Source: Candidatus Eiseniibacteriota bacterium (GTDB lineage Bacteria > Eisenbacteria > RBG-16-71-46 > CAIMUX01). Taken from it: a stretch of DNA of 64,000 nucleotides. Of the stretch, positions 8,534-16,174 are shown one piece after another. The translations under genes were made by a program, and so were the position numbers. Position 1 is the stretch's first letter. Every line of letters starts with the position of its first letter. The notes beneath the pieces were generated by a model. That model did not search any database. It was not told the DNA's origin and saw only the letters and a list, made by a program, of their open reading frames with translations. The stretch lies in the NCBI GenBank assembly GCA_020633975.1, contig JACKCR010000002.1, positions 310,001 to 374,000 of the forward strand, given 5' to 3'.

Positions 8534-10606
8534 TCAGTCTCCCAACACAAGGCCGGCTGACTTCTCTGCCTTGCGCCCGTCGGGCCTGGTGTAGGTCGCG
8601 CGTACGATGTAGTAGCCCTGCCTAACCGCGTCGCCCTCCATGTCGGTTCCGTCCCATTCCCAGGCGTGGGTGAGGGCGGACTCTCGTGTCGACCACTGCC
8701 GAACGAGTCGGCCTTCGAGGTCGAAGATGCCGAGCTGCAGATCACTCAGGCCGTTCGGGTCTCCCACTCGCACTTCTCCACCGCGGAGGAACGGCCGTTC
8801 GAAGTCGATCCGGAATGCGCTCACCTGCTGGATGTACTGAGGGTCCGACGACCGCGTTCGGTTGCCGAGGGAGTCTTCGGCGAAGGCGCGGATCGCGTTC
8901 TCTGCATCGTGGATGAGCTTGATGTAGCTCTGGAACCGACCGGTCACTGGGTCGACGTCTGAATAGCGAACCGTCGTGCCTTGTCGCGTGAACCCTGCGC
9001 GGGCCGCCTCGGTCGTCGTCGTCCCCGATACGAGGAGCGAATCCGCAGAGGACTGTGCCGGGAGCAGGTCGAGGACCGGGCCGATCGTGTCCGGCGGCGT
9101 CGTGTCGATACCGACCGTGATGGGACGTTCGAGGCGTACGGAGTCGCACCCGCCGATCTCTCGGCAGGTGATCGGGAGCGGGAGGTCCACTCCGTCGGGG
9201 CCGAGGTTGTCTCGGTTGGGGAGCGTGTAGTCGAAGATCGCCGTGAACAGGCTGTCCCCGATGCCTTCTGGAGTCTGGACCACCGGGTTCGCTCCCGGCG
9301 CGACTCTGTCCACGTCCAGTTCGATGGAGAGTGGGAGTCGGCTGGTGGAGAGCCAGACGGAACGAACGGTGAAGACGTCGAGCGCCCGGTAGGTGCGACG
9401 AACCGGATCTATCTCCGTTTCGACGTGCACGGGGTGGTCGTTCGAGAGACAGAACCGGACGGACGAGTCCATGGTGGAGAGGCCGTCGAGATCCTCGGCG
9501 AGAAGCACCAGTGCGAGGTCCGACGCATCCTGGCGTTCGTTCTCCGGAGGAACCCGGTAGACGACCTCGTACTCGCCCGGTCCGCGCTGGATGGTGCTGG
9601 GCCGGACCGTGTCCGCCGGCGCGATCGAGAACGGATCGGCGCTCACGAGGAGAGAGTCTCGATCCCAGTACGTGAGCAGCCGGATGGTGTCACCGTTGAC
9701 GAGTGGCCGTTGGTTCCCCGATCCATCGAGCGGGGCGAGAACTTCCCAGTCCACGAGCACGGGAGGCGTGGTTCGCTCGGGGCTCAGGGTCACCACGAGC
9801 GAGGTATCCAGTGCACCGCCACAGGCGATTCCCGTACAGACCATCGGGATGACGTAGTCCCCGGCGCGATCCGGCGAGAAGTTCGGGATCCGGTAGGTCA
9901 GCCCGAACTTGTAGTTGCTGCCCGACTCCTCGAGGACGTCCGCGTCGACGAGACCGTCGAGGGAAGGATCTATGCCGCGAAGGTCGACGGAGAGGATTCC
10001 TGGGGGCGAGGTGACGATCCAGTCGCTCTCGAAGCGGAGGACGTCGTTCGGCCGGTACGCGGACTGCGGTGACGTCACTTCGAGGTTCGTGAACCGGGAC
10101 GGCGCGTTCTGCACGCAGACCTGAAGGCCGTCCACCGTCGTCGTATCACTTCGCCCCGGAGCCAAGACGTGGAGGGGTACGTCCTTCAGCCCTCCGAACT
10201 GGGTCAGTTCGGCGAACAGTTCGAGGACGTAGACGGAGTCCGCGGTCTCGCTCATCGTGAGTGGTACGACGAAGAGCGATTCGATGACGGCCGACGCGTC
10301 CGCCGTGATCTCGAGATCGCTCCGGTTCCAGACCGTTTCCACCCGGACGGTGCGGCCGTTCGCCATCGGCACGGGCGAGCCATCGGGGAGGACGTCGGCC
10401 CAGCGGATCTCCCGCAGTTCGGGTAGCGTCGTGTCTCCGAGGGCTGCGCCGTCTGCGGATCCGCGAGTAGGGGATGGGGTCTGTGCGACGGCGGGAGACG
10501 CCATCGGCTCCAGGTCGTGGACGAACAACGCAAGAGCGATGAGCCAAAGGACTCCCCACATTCGGAACGCAGGGTGACCTTCGGACTCAGCGTGTCTCGT
10601 TTCCAA
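8534..10606 (-). CDS. Large secreted protein with FlgD-Ig-like C-terminal tail
   Basis: About 690 residues. I place the start at TTG 10606, which has AGAGGA 8 nt upstream and gives a basic N-region before the hydrophobic segment WGVLWLIALALFVHD and the cleavage region SPAVAQ. ATG 10561 is possible but has no ribosome-binding site. The body is made of repeated beta-rich segments with related openings (YRPNDVLRFESDWIVTSPPG; YRALDVFTVRSVW), suggesting tandem Ig/cadherin-like modules. The last 80 residues (FDLEGRLVRQW, HAWEWDGTDMEGDAVRQGYY) form a FlgD-Ig-like tail. It is the first gene of an operon with the PorV-like barrel and speA, and a good promoter lies at 10746-10717. Confidence 0.75.
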   Translation of the reverse strand: METRHAESEGHPAFRMWGVLWLIALALFVHDLEPMASPAVAQTPSPTRGSADGAALGDTTLPELREIRWADVLPDGSPVPMANGRTVRVETVWNRSDLEITADASAVIESLFVVPLTMSETADSVYVLELFAELTQFGGLKDVPLHVLAPGRSDTTTVDGLQVCVQNAPSRFTNLEVTSPQSAYRPNDVLRFESDWIVTSPPGILSVDLRGIDPSLDGLVDADVLEESGSNYKFGLTYRIPNFSPDRAGDYVIPMVCTGIACGGALDTSLVVTLSPERTTPPVLVDWEVLAPLDGSGNQRPLVNGDTIRLLTYWDRDSLLVSADPFSIAPADTVRPSTIQRGPGEYEVVYRVPPENERQDASDLALVLLAEDLDGLSTMDSSVRFCLSNDHPVHVETEIDPVRRTYRALDVFTVRSVWLSTSRLPLSIELDVDRVAPGANPVVQTPEGIGDSLFTAIFDYTLPNRDNLGPDGVDLPLPITCREIGGCDSVRLERPITVGIDTTPPDTIGPVLDLLPAQSSADSLLVSGTTTTEAARAGFTRQGTTVRYSDVDPVTGRFQSYIKLIHDAENAIRAFAEDSLGNRTRSSDPQYIQQVSAFRIDFERPFLRGGEVRVGDPNGLSDLQLGIFDLEGRLVRQWSTRESALTHAWEWDGTDMEGDAVRQGYYIVRATYTRPDGRKAEKSAGLVLGD

Positions 10607-10716
10607 TAGAGATGTCCTCTGGTGGAGATCGATGGACCTTCTCGGGGCCGTGGCGCGCCACGGGGGCACCGCACGGACCCGAATTCCGCGCCGGGGCGGA
10701 CGCGATTCGATGGCGA

Positions 10717-10746
10717 ATGATAGGGACCTCGAGAGTGGGGTGTCAA
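10717..10746 (-). promoter_or_regulatory. Sigma-70-like promoter of the secreted protein-barrel-speA operon
   Basis: On the minus strand there is a perfect TTGACA (10746-10741), an 18-nt spacer and TATCAT (10722-10717; 5 of 6 to consensus). The predicted start of transcription is near 10709, about 100 nt before the TTG start. Confidence 0.7.
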
Positions 10747-10771
10747 CGCCTCGGCGGGGCTGGCTATCTCT

Positions 10772-10805
10772 ACGGTTCGTCGCCCGTTACGGTTCGTCGA
10801 CCGTT
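10772..10805. repeat. Two tandem 17-bp repeats
   Basis: ACGGTTCGTCGCCCGTT (10772-10788) is followed directly by ACGGTTCGTCGACCGTT (10789-10805), 16 of 17 identical. They lie in the divergent promoter region and touch the candidate -35 box of the patatin gene, so they could be a two-site operator. Confidence 0.6.
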
Positions 10806-10832
10806 GCGCGGCCTGGGCGGGGCCGGTAGATT
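10804..10832 (+). promoter_or_regulatory. Candidate promoter of the patatin gene
   Basis: TTGCGC (10804-10809), a 17-nt spacer and TAGATT (10827-10832) lie 8 nt before the ATG at 10841. Transcription would start almost at the ATG, which fits the absence of a ribosome-binding site. Confidence 0.4.
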
Positions 10833-10840
10833 TCCTCTCC

Positions 10841-11737
10841 ATGGTCGATTCGGGTAGCAACGCCCCTCGGACGAACGGCGGGGCGGACAAGGTCGAAGCC
10901 CCGGTCCGTTGCCGCGTCGGGGTCGCCCTGAGCGGCGGAGCGGCACGGAGTATGGCGCACATCGGCGTGCTCAAGGCCTTCGACGAGGGCGGAGTTCCTG
11001 TCGATGCACTCGCCGGGACGAGCGGGGGTGCGATCATCGGCGTCCTCTACGCCGCTGGAGTGCCCGTACCCCGGATGGAGGAGATCGCCCGGAGCCTGCG
11101 CCGGAGGGACCTCGGCACCATCAGTCTTTCCCGCATGGGTCTGATCTCGATCCGGCCGTTCCAAGCAGTGCTGGAGGCGGTGACGGGGCCGCTTCGGTTG
11201 GAGACGCTTCGTGTGCCGTTGGCCATCGTCGCGACGAATCTCGTCCGCCGCGAACGGCGGGTCTTCCGAACCGGCGATGCCATCCGGGCCGCTCTCGCCA
11301 GTGCGTCCATGCCGCACGTCTACCGTCCGATGGACATCGACGGCGAGCTCTACACGGACGGAGGCGTCGTCGAGTATCTCCCCGCGACCGCGCTCGAAGC
11401 CTACCGCCCGCTCGTCCGGGTAGGAGTCCACTTGCTCCCCGAGGATCGCTACCGGAGCAAACCGCGGCACCTCGGGCAGGTGATGGCGACGATCGTGAAC
11501 ATCGTCGCGCGGGCGAACTCCGCGAGCACTTCCCAGTCGCTCGACGTGACGATCCGGCCTGCGGTCGCTCCGTTCGCGCCGTTCGACCTGACCAACGCCG
11601 CCGGCCTCGTCGAGGCGGGCTACCACGCGGGACGCCGGGAAGTGCCGCGCATCCTCTCGCTGCTCGAGGAGCGGGAGCGCTGGATGGGCGAGCTCGGACC
11701 CGAGCCGGAAGGAACCGCGAGCCGAGACGCACGGTGA
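10841..11737 (+). CDS. Patatin-like phospholipase
   Basis: The 298-residue protein has the complete patatin catalytic set. The Gly-rich oxyanion loop is SGGAAR (31-36), the nucleophile elbow is GTSGG with Ser61, and the catalytic Asp is in DGG at about 173-175 (YTDGGVVEYL). The first part (VALSGGAARSMAHIGVLKAF) is the RssA/YchK-type signature. There is no signal peptide, so the enzyme is probably cytoplasmic or peripheral to the inner membrane and hydrolyses acyl esters of lipids. No ribosome-binding site precedes the ATG; a TAGATT -10 box ends 8 nt upstream, suggesting a leaderless message. The stop overlaps the GTG of the next gene (GTGA), so it heads an operon with the glycosyltransferase. 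Confidence 0.9.
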   Translation: MVDSGSNAPRTNGGADKVEAPVRCRVGVALSGGAARSMAHIGVLKAFDEGGVPVDALAGTSGGAIIGVLYAAGVPVPRMEEIARSLRRRDLGTISLSRMGLISIRPFQAVLEAVTGPLRLETLRVPLAIVATNLVRRERRVFRTGDAIRAALASASMPHVYRPMDIDGELYTDGGVVEYLPATALEAYRPLVRVGVHLLPEDRYRSKPRHLGQVMATIVNIVARANSASTSQSLDVTIRPAVAPFAPFDLTNAAGLVEAGYHAGRREVPRILSLLEERERWMGELGPEPEGTASRDAR

Positions 11738-12903
11738 GCGAGGGCAGTGGGGAGCGACCGCTACGAGTCGCGCAGTGGGTCCGGATCCGTTGGTGGAATG
11801 CATGCGCCTACTACGCCGTGTCCCTGGCCGAGGGGCTGGCCCGCATCGGCCACGAGTCGTTCGTGCTCGCGCCGAAGGGCACTCCCGCGTACGAGGAGGC
11901 GAAGACGCGTGGGCTACGAGTCCCGGAGATCGGCGATCCGGGGAGTTCCCGGCCGGACGAATGGCTGAGGTCGGGCCGTGCGCTCCGTCGTTTCCTCGAA
12001 GACGAGGCGATCGACGTCGTCAACGTTCATAGCGGGCCGGGCCACGCCCGCCTCTCCCGCCTGCGTACGCAGCTCGGCTTCCGGGTCGTCCGCACGCGCG
12101 GCGACATCCGTCCGCCGCGGACCGGGAGCGTCCAGCGCTGGCTCTATCGGGACGGAACCGACCATCATCTCGTCTCGGCGGACTTCCTCCGCGCGCCCTA
12201 CGACGCACTCGGCGTTCCGGAGTCGAGGATCACGACGCTGCGGGGCGGTACGGACCTCGCGCGGACCGATCAGGTGGATCGGGAGGCTGCACGGCGGGCC
12301 GTGCGAGAGCGGTTGGGCCTCTCCCCGGATCAGCCGCTCATTGGGATGATCGCGCGTCTCAGTCCGGTCAAAGGACATGACGTTCTCCTGAGAGCGATGG
12401 CAGAGCTTCGCGTGCGACACCCGCGCGCTCACCTGGTTTGCGCGGGTGGGAACGCTCAGTTGACGCGGGAGCAGCTCGAACGGATGGCTCACGAGATCGG
12501 GGTAGGGCCCCGCGTCCACTTCGTCGGACGGGTCGAGGATCCGCTCGAGTGGGCCGCCGCGCTCGACGTCGCCGTGATCGCATCGACCGGCTCGGAGGCG
12601 ATCTGCAGAAGCGCGTTCGAGTATCTCGCCGTGCGCGTCCCGATCGTCGCGTCGCGGATCCACGCAGTTGGCGAGGTCCTCGAAGGCGACGTCGCGCGCC
12701 TCGTGCCGCCCGCCAGCGTGATCCCACTCGCGGATGCGCTCTCCGGTCTTCTCGCGAACGCAGACGAGCGCGTCCGCCTGGCGGAAAAGGGGCGTGCCCA
12801 CGTCGAGGAGCACTACTCCCTCGAGCGGTTCGGAGCCTCTGCGGCCGCTGTCTTCCGGCAGCTCGCACAGTCCAGGCCCTCCACCGGCCCGAGACGCCCG
12901 TGA
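11734..12903 (+). CDS. Glycosyltransferase family 4 protein
   Basis: The 389-residue protein has a GT-B architecture. The N-terminal half carries an acceptor-side Rossmann fold (SLAEGLARIGHESFVLAPKG, DVVNVHSGPGH). The C-terminal half is a Glycos_transf_1 domain with IGMIARLSPVKGHDVLLRAM, HFVGRVEDPLEWAAALDV and the E-x7-E-like motif STGSEAICRSAFEYLAV. Such enzymes transfer a nucleotide-activated sugar to lipid-linked or surface glycans. The start GTG at 11734 overlaps the patatin stop (GTGA). The second E-x7-E region keeps the spacing E-A-I-C-R-S-A-F-E. The substrate is unknown; the neighbouring GT2 gene points to lipopolysaccharide core or a related surface glycan. Confidence 0.88.
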   Translation: MSEGSGERPLRVAQWVRIRWWNACAYYAVSLAEGLARIGHESFVLAPKGTPAYEEAKTRGLRVPEIGDPGSSRPDEWLRSGRALRRFLEDEAIDVVNVHSGPGHARLSRLRTQLGFRVVRTRGDIRPPRTGSVQRWLYRDGTDHHLVSADFLRAPYDALGVPESRITTLRGGTDLARTDQVDREAARRAVRERLGLSPDQPLIGMIARLSPVKGHDVLLRAMAELRVRHPRAHLVCAGGNAQLTREQLERMAHEIGVGPRVHFVGRVEDPLEWAAALDVAVIASTGSEAICRSAFEYLAVRVPIVASRIHAVGEVLEGDVARLVPPASVIPLADALSGLLANADERVRLAEKGRAHVEEHYSLERFGASAAAVFRQLAQSRPSTGPRRP

Positions 12904-12984
12904 CCACCACCACCGCGAGCCGGCCTTGAACCTCTACCACCCAGTGACGCCCGTGACCTCCACTACCTCGAGCCAGCCGTGAAC
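12893..12984. repeat. Imperfect direct duplication, period 53 bp
   Basis: GACGCCCGTGACC begins at 12893 (inside the end of the glycosyltransferase gene) and again at 12946. Each copy continues for about 39 bp with roughly 80% identity (both end CGAGCC-GCC-TGAAC). It looks like a local duplication that copied the 3' end of the gene into the spacer. Confidence 0.55.
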
Positions 12985-13014
12985 CCGGGACTGCCCATGT
13001 CGGCTAGAGACGAG

Positions 13015-13020
13015 TAGGCT
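13015..13020 (+). promoter_or_regulatory. Possible -10 box (TAGGCT) for a leaderless start
   Basis: TAGGCT ends 7 nt before the ATG at 13028, which has no ribosome-binding site. The -35 region is poor (CTGCCC at 18-nt spacing). Confidence 0.3.
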
Positions 13021-13027
13021 CGCGGGC

Positions 13028-13831
13028 ATGGACGACGTTCGTCTCTCTGCATTGGTCATCGCCCGCAACGAAGAGGCCGGGATCGCCCGCTGCCTCGAGG
13101 CGCTCTCGTTCTGCGACGAGATCGTGCTCGTCGATGCGGAGAGCACCGACCGAACCGTCGAGATCGCCCGGGAGTACACGGACCGCGTCTGGGTAGAGCC
13201 CTGGCGCGGCTACTCCGAGCAGAAGAGCTTCGCGTTGGCGAAGTGTCGCGGAGATTGGGTGCTCTGGATCGACGCGGACGAGGTCGTTTCGGCCGAGCTC
13301 CGCGACGAGATCGTGCGAGCGACGGGAGCCGCGTCGATCGGCGACGAGTCCGCCGCGACACCTGTCGATGGTTCCACCGCGATGCCCGTCGCCTACGAAC
13401 TCTCGCGACGGGTCTTCTATCTCGGCGGATGGATCCGTCACGGCGGGTGGGGAGAGGACCGCGTCGTTCGTCTCTTCCGGCGTGGACGGGCGCAGTTCTC
13501 TCAGGACCGCGTTCACGAACGGCTACTCGTGGACGGGCCGGTGGAATCGTTGTCCGGCGTCCTCGAGCACTACACGTATCGGGGTCTCGCTCACCACTGG
13601 GGGAAGATCCGAAATCTCGCCTCCCTCGGAGCAGAGCAGGCGTGGGAGCGGGGGAGACGCGCGTCGCTCGGGGACTTGGCTTTCCGTCCTCTCGCCCGGG
13701 GGCTCAAGATCTTCGTCTGGAAACGCGGGTTCCTCGACGGGTGGCGAGGTGCCATCATCGCCGGAATGGGTATGGCCTACGTGTTCTTGAAGTATGCGAT
13801 GTTACGCGAGAAGGAGGAGCGAGAGCGATGA
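13028..13831 (+). CDS. Glycosyltransferase family 2, WaaE/KdtX-like
   Basis: The 267-residue GT-A enzyme has [20 protein letters not shown] at the N-terminus, the nucleotide-binding [11 protein letters not shown] segment, and the metal-binding DAD at 82-84 ([15 protein letters not shown]). [20 protein letters not shown] and the C-terminal region with [20 protein letters not shown] are typical of the WaaE/KdtX lipopolysaccharide-core beta-1,4-glucosyltransferase group. It probably adds a hexose to the LPS inner core on the cytoplasmic face. The start has no ribosome-binding site. The stop overlaps the next gene by ATGA, so the tRNA-binding-domain protein is translationally coupled to it. Confidence 0.88.
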   Translation: MDDVRLSALVIARNEEAGIARCLEALSFCDEIVLVDAESTDRTVEIAREYTDRVWVEPWRGYSEQKSFALAKCRGDWVLWIDADEVVSAELRDEIVRATGAASIGDESAATPVDGSTAMPVAYELSRRVFYLGGWIRHGGWGEDRVVRLFRRGRAQFSQDRVHERLLVDGPVESLSGVLEHYTYRGLAHHWGKIRNLASLGAEQAWERGRRASLGDLAFRPLARGLKIFVWKRGFLDGWRGAIIAGMGMAYVFLKYAMLREKEERER

Positions 13832-14337
13832 GCGGCGAAGGCGATCAGGTTCGTTCGGACGACCCGAAGAAGGAAGCTCCAGGCGCCGCGGCTGGCGGAG
13901 GAGCGGACGCTACGGCGAAGGAAACGGGGGCCAAGCACGCCGAGGCGAACGACGCGGGCGCGAAGGTCGCCGGTGCCAAGGACGCTCCGAAGTCGACGGA
14001 AGAGACGGGACCGGCCCTCATCTCGATCGACGATTTCGCGAAAGTGGAGCTCCGCGTCGCTCGGGTCCTGGAAGCGGAACCGCATCCCAACGCGGACCGT
14101 CTTCTCAAACTGCAGATCGACCTGGGCGATGAGAAGCGGCAGCTCGTGGCGGGGATCGCGAAGTACTACGCGCCCGAAGATCTGATCGGCCGCGAAATCG
14201 TGGTCGTAGCAAACCTCAAGCCGGCCAAGTTGCGTGGCGAGGTGAGCCAGGGGATGCTGCTCGCCGCCTCGGACGACGAGGGCGTCGCGATTCTCACCCC
14301 GTGTCGGCCGATCGCCCCGGGCTCGCGGGTCAGCTAG
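13828..14337 (+). CDS. Stand-alone tRNA-binding (EMAP-II/MetG C-terminal-like) OB-fold protein
   Basis: The 169-residue protein has two parts. Residues 1-62 are a low-complexity Ala/Lys/Glu/Gly-rich linker with repeated AK-A and KDA units. Residues 65-169 are a tRNA_bind OB-fold: [70 protein letters not shown]. This matches the C-terminal domain that dimerises methionyl-tRNA synthetase and binds tRNA, which some bacteria encode separately. The MetG catalytic part is not in this window. The start overlaps the GT2 stop (ATGA). The charged linker is unusual and could be a disordered spacer or a contact for the synthetase. Confidence 0.85.
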   Translation: MSGEGDQVRSDDPKKEAPGAAAGGGADATAKETGAKHAEANDAGAKVAGAKDAPKSTEETGPALISIDDFAKVELRVARVLEAEPHPNADRLLKLQIDLGDEKRQLVAGIAKYYAPEDLIGREIVVVANLKPAKLRGEVSQGMLLAASDDEGVAILTPCRPIAPGSRVS

Positions 14338-14348
14338 GTCGAGTCGCT

Positions 14349-14370
14349 CCGCTCCGACGGGACGGAGCGG
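14349..14370. terminator. Hairpin between convergent genes
   Basis: A perfect 8-bp stem (CCGCTCCG/CGGAGCGG) with a 6-nt loop lies in the 37-nt gap between the tRNA-binding protein gene and alr. It has no T-run. Its position suggests a weak bidirectional terminator. Confidence 0.4.
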
Positions 14371-14374
14371 CGTG

Positions 14375-15520
14375 CTACGGCTCGACGACGAACCGAGGAA
14401 GCGTCGGCGAGATCCTGGCCAGGATCTCGTACGACAGCGTCTGTAGGAGTGCTGCGAGGTCGTTCGCGTCGATCGTTTCGGCGTCGGAACGGCCGAGTAG
14501 CACGACTTCGTCTTCAGGCGCTGCTTCCGGGATGTCCGTCACGTCGACCATCACGATGTTCATGCAGACGCGTCCCAACACGCGGGCGCGTCGTCCGCGC
14601 ACGAGCACGTGGCCGATTCGCGAGAGACCGCGGTCGAATCCATCCGAATAGCCGACGGGGAGGACGGCCATCCGCGTATCGCGAGCGACCCGTTCCGTGC
14701 ATCCGTACCCGACGTAGGCTCCGGATGGGATGTCGCGGACTTGACCGATCCGCGTCTTCCAGGAGAGAACGGGCCGGAGTGAGCCTTCTCCCGCGCGCGT
14801 CCGGAAGCTGACCCGTGTCTCCTTCGACGGCCAATAGCCGTACGCGCTGATCCCGACTCGGACGAGGTCGAACGACGTTTCGGGAAGCGTGAGCGCCGCG
14901 GCCGAACAGGCGGCGTGGCGCACCACTCCGGGGAACTCGGCGGCGATCTCGCTCGTGCGACGAGTGAACGCTTCGAGCTGAGACTTCGCGAACGTCGGAT
15001 CCGTCGTGTCTTCGATGTTCGCGAAGTGCGTCGACAGCCCGGCGAGCACGGTTCCGCGCGAACCACGTAGCGTTCGCAACGCCTCGTGGAGTTCGTCGTC
15101 GTTCATACCTTGGCGGTGCGTCCCCGTCTCCACTTTGAGGTGGCAACGGATCCTACTTCCCCGGCTCCGTCCCGCCGCTTCCGCGGCCTCGAGCATGGCT
15201 GGGCTCACGATCGTCACGTCGAGATCATGATCCAGCGCTTCGCCGAGGCGGGCCGATGCGATGTACCCGAGAACGTAGACCGGCCCGGTCCATCCTGCGT
15301 CGCGGACGCGGATCGCCTCGTCCAAGGAGTGCACACCGAGCACGTCGACCGGAAGTGTCGGGACGAGCCGCGTGATCTCTTCGAGTCCGTGACCATAGGC
15401 GTTCGCCTTCACGACGAGCATGAGTCTCGTGGACGGCGGAACGACCTCGCGAAAGAGCGCGAGGTTCTGGCGCAGAGCGGACGGGTCGAGTTCGATCCAG
15501 TGGAGGAGGTTGGGATGCAT
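14375..15520 (-). CDS. alr: Alanine racemase
   Basis: This 381-residue fold-type III PLP enzyme interconverts L- and D-alanine for peptidoglycan. The PLP lysine is Lys38 in VVKANAYGHG. Also present are HLKVETGTHRQGM, a GLSTHFAN variant of the substrate-pocket strand, LVRVGISAYGYWP, the second catalytic tyrosine segment YVGYGCTE (near residue 270), LPVGYSDGF and GRVCMN. The start ATG at 15520 has no ribosome-binding site. A TAGAGT box ends 6 nt upstream with TGGACG 17 nt before it, so the message may be leaderless. It converges on the tRNA-binding protein gene. Confidence 0.95.
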   Translation of the reverse strand: MHPNLLHWIELDPSALRQNLALFREVVPPSTRLMLVVKANAYGHGLEEITRLVPTLPVDVLGVHSLDEAIRVRDAGWTGPVYVLGYIASARLGEALDHDLDVTIVSPAMLEAAEAAGRSRGSRIRCHLKVETGTHRQGMNDDELHEALRTLRGSRGTVLAGLSTHFANIEDTTDPTFAKSQLEAFTRRTSEIAAEFPGVVRHAACSAAALTLPETSFDLVRVGISAYGYWPSKETRVSFRTRAGEGSLRPVLSWKTRIGQVRDIPSGAYVGYGCTERVARDTRMAVLPVGYSDGFDRGLSRIGHVLVRGRRARVLGRVCMNIVMVDVTDIPEAAPEDEVVLLGRSDAETIDANDLAALLQTLSYEILARISPTLPRFVVEP

Positions 15521-15526
15521 GGAAGC

Positions 15527-15555
15527 ACTCTAGCTCCGTCCTGGAGTGTCGTCCA
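15527..15555 (-). promoter_or_regulatory. Candidate promoter of alr, leaderless
   Basis: On the minus strand TGGACG (15555-15550; 4 of 6), a 17-nt spacer and TAGAGT (15532-15527) end 6 nt before the alr ATG. Confidence 0.4.
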
Positions 15556-15683
15556 CGGGACACGACTCCCGACTACCTGATCTCGACCTCGCGTGATAGC
15601 GTTTCGCAACGCATAGGCATCGTCCGAACGTGGGCGAGTCCGATCCCTCGACTGGCCGCGAGTCCGACCCAGAGGAGGCAGTA

Positions 15684-16076
15684 GTGACCCCATCCAAGGA
15701 ACGCCGGGTGATCGTGCTCGGCGCGAGTCCCAAGCGATCCCGCTTCTCCAACAAGGCCGTTCGCTGCTACCGCGAACTCGGCTACGAAGTCGTGCCGGTG
15801 CATCCGCTGGCGAAGGAGATCGAAGGACTCACCGTCTATCCGACCATCGCCGACGTTCCGGGCGAGGCGGAGCTACTCCTCTCCTACGTCCGGCCGGAAC
15901 TCGCCATCGACGTCATGGAACAGGCAGTCGAGAAAGGCGTCGCGCGCGTCTTCCTCAATCCCGGCGCGGCCAGTCCGGCGATCGCCGCGAAGGTTCGGGA
16001 ACTGGGCATGGAGCCGGTCGAGGACTGCGCGATCGTTGCGGTGGGCCGGAGCCCCGCGGAGTTCCCCGAGAGTTGA
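15684..16076 (+). CDS. CoA-binding domain protein (YccU-like)
   Basis: The protein has 130 residues from GTG 15684, which has a perfect AGGAGG 5 nt upstream; an ATG 54 nt earlier in frame has no such signal. It is a single Rossmann CoA_binding domain: RVIVLGASPKRSRFSNKAV, LGYEVVPVHPLAKEIEGLTV, ELLLSYVRPELAIDVMEQAV, VFLNPGAASPAIAAKVRELG, EDCAIVAVGR. The family (YccU/CoA-binding, related to the succinyl-CoA synthetase alpha N-domain) binds CoA, but its cellular role is not established. The last bases overlap a possible TTG start of the next gene; the better start for that gene is 99 nt further on. Confidence 0.88.
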   Translation: MTPSKERRVIVLGASPKRSRFSNKAVRCYRELGYEVVPVHPLAKEIEGLTVYPTIADVPGEAELLLSYVRPELAIDVMEQAVEKGVARVFLNPGAASPAIAAKVRELGMEPVEDCAIVAVGRSPAEFPES

Positions 16077-16174
16077 CGAACCGGACTCTGGACTGCCCGT
16101 CGATGGTTCGTGGCCGGGGGTGTCCTCCAAAGCGAGAACGCTCAGGCTCCGGCTCCGAGAGGTCCTGGCCGCGA

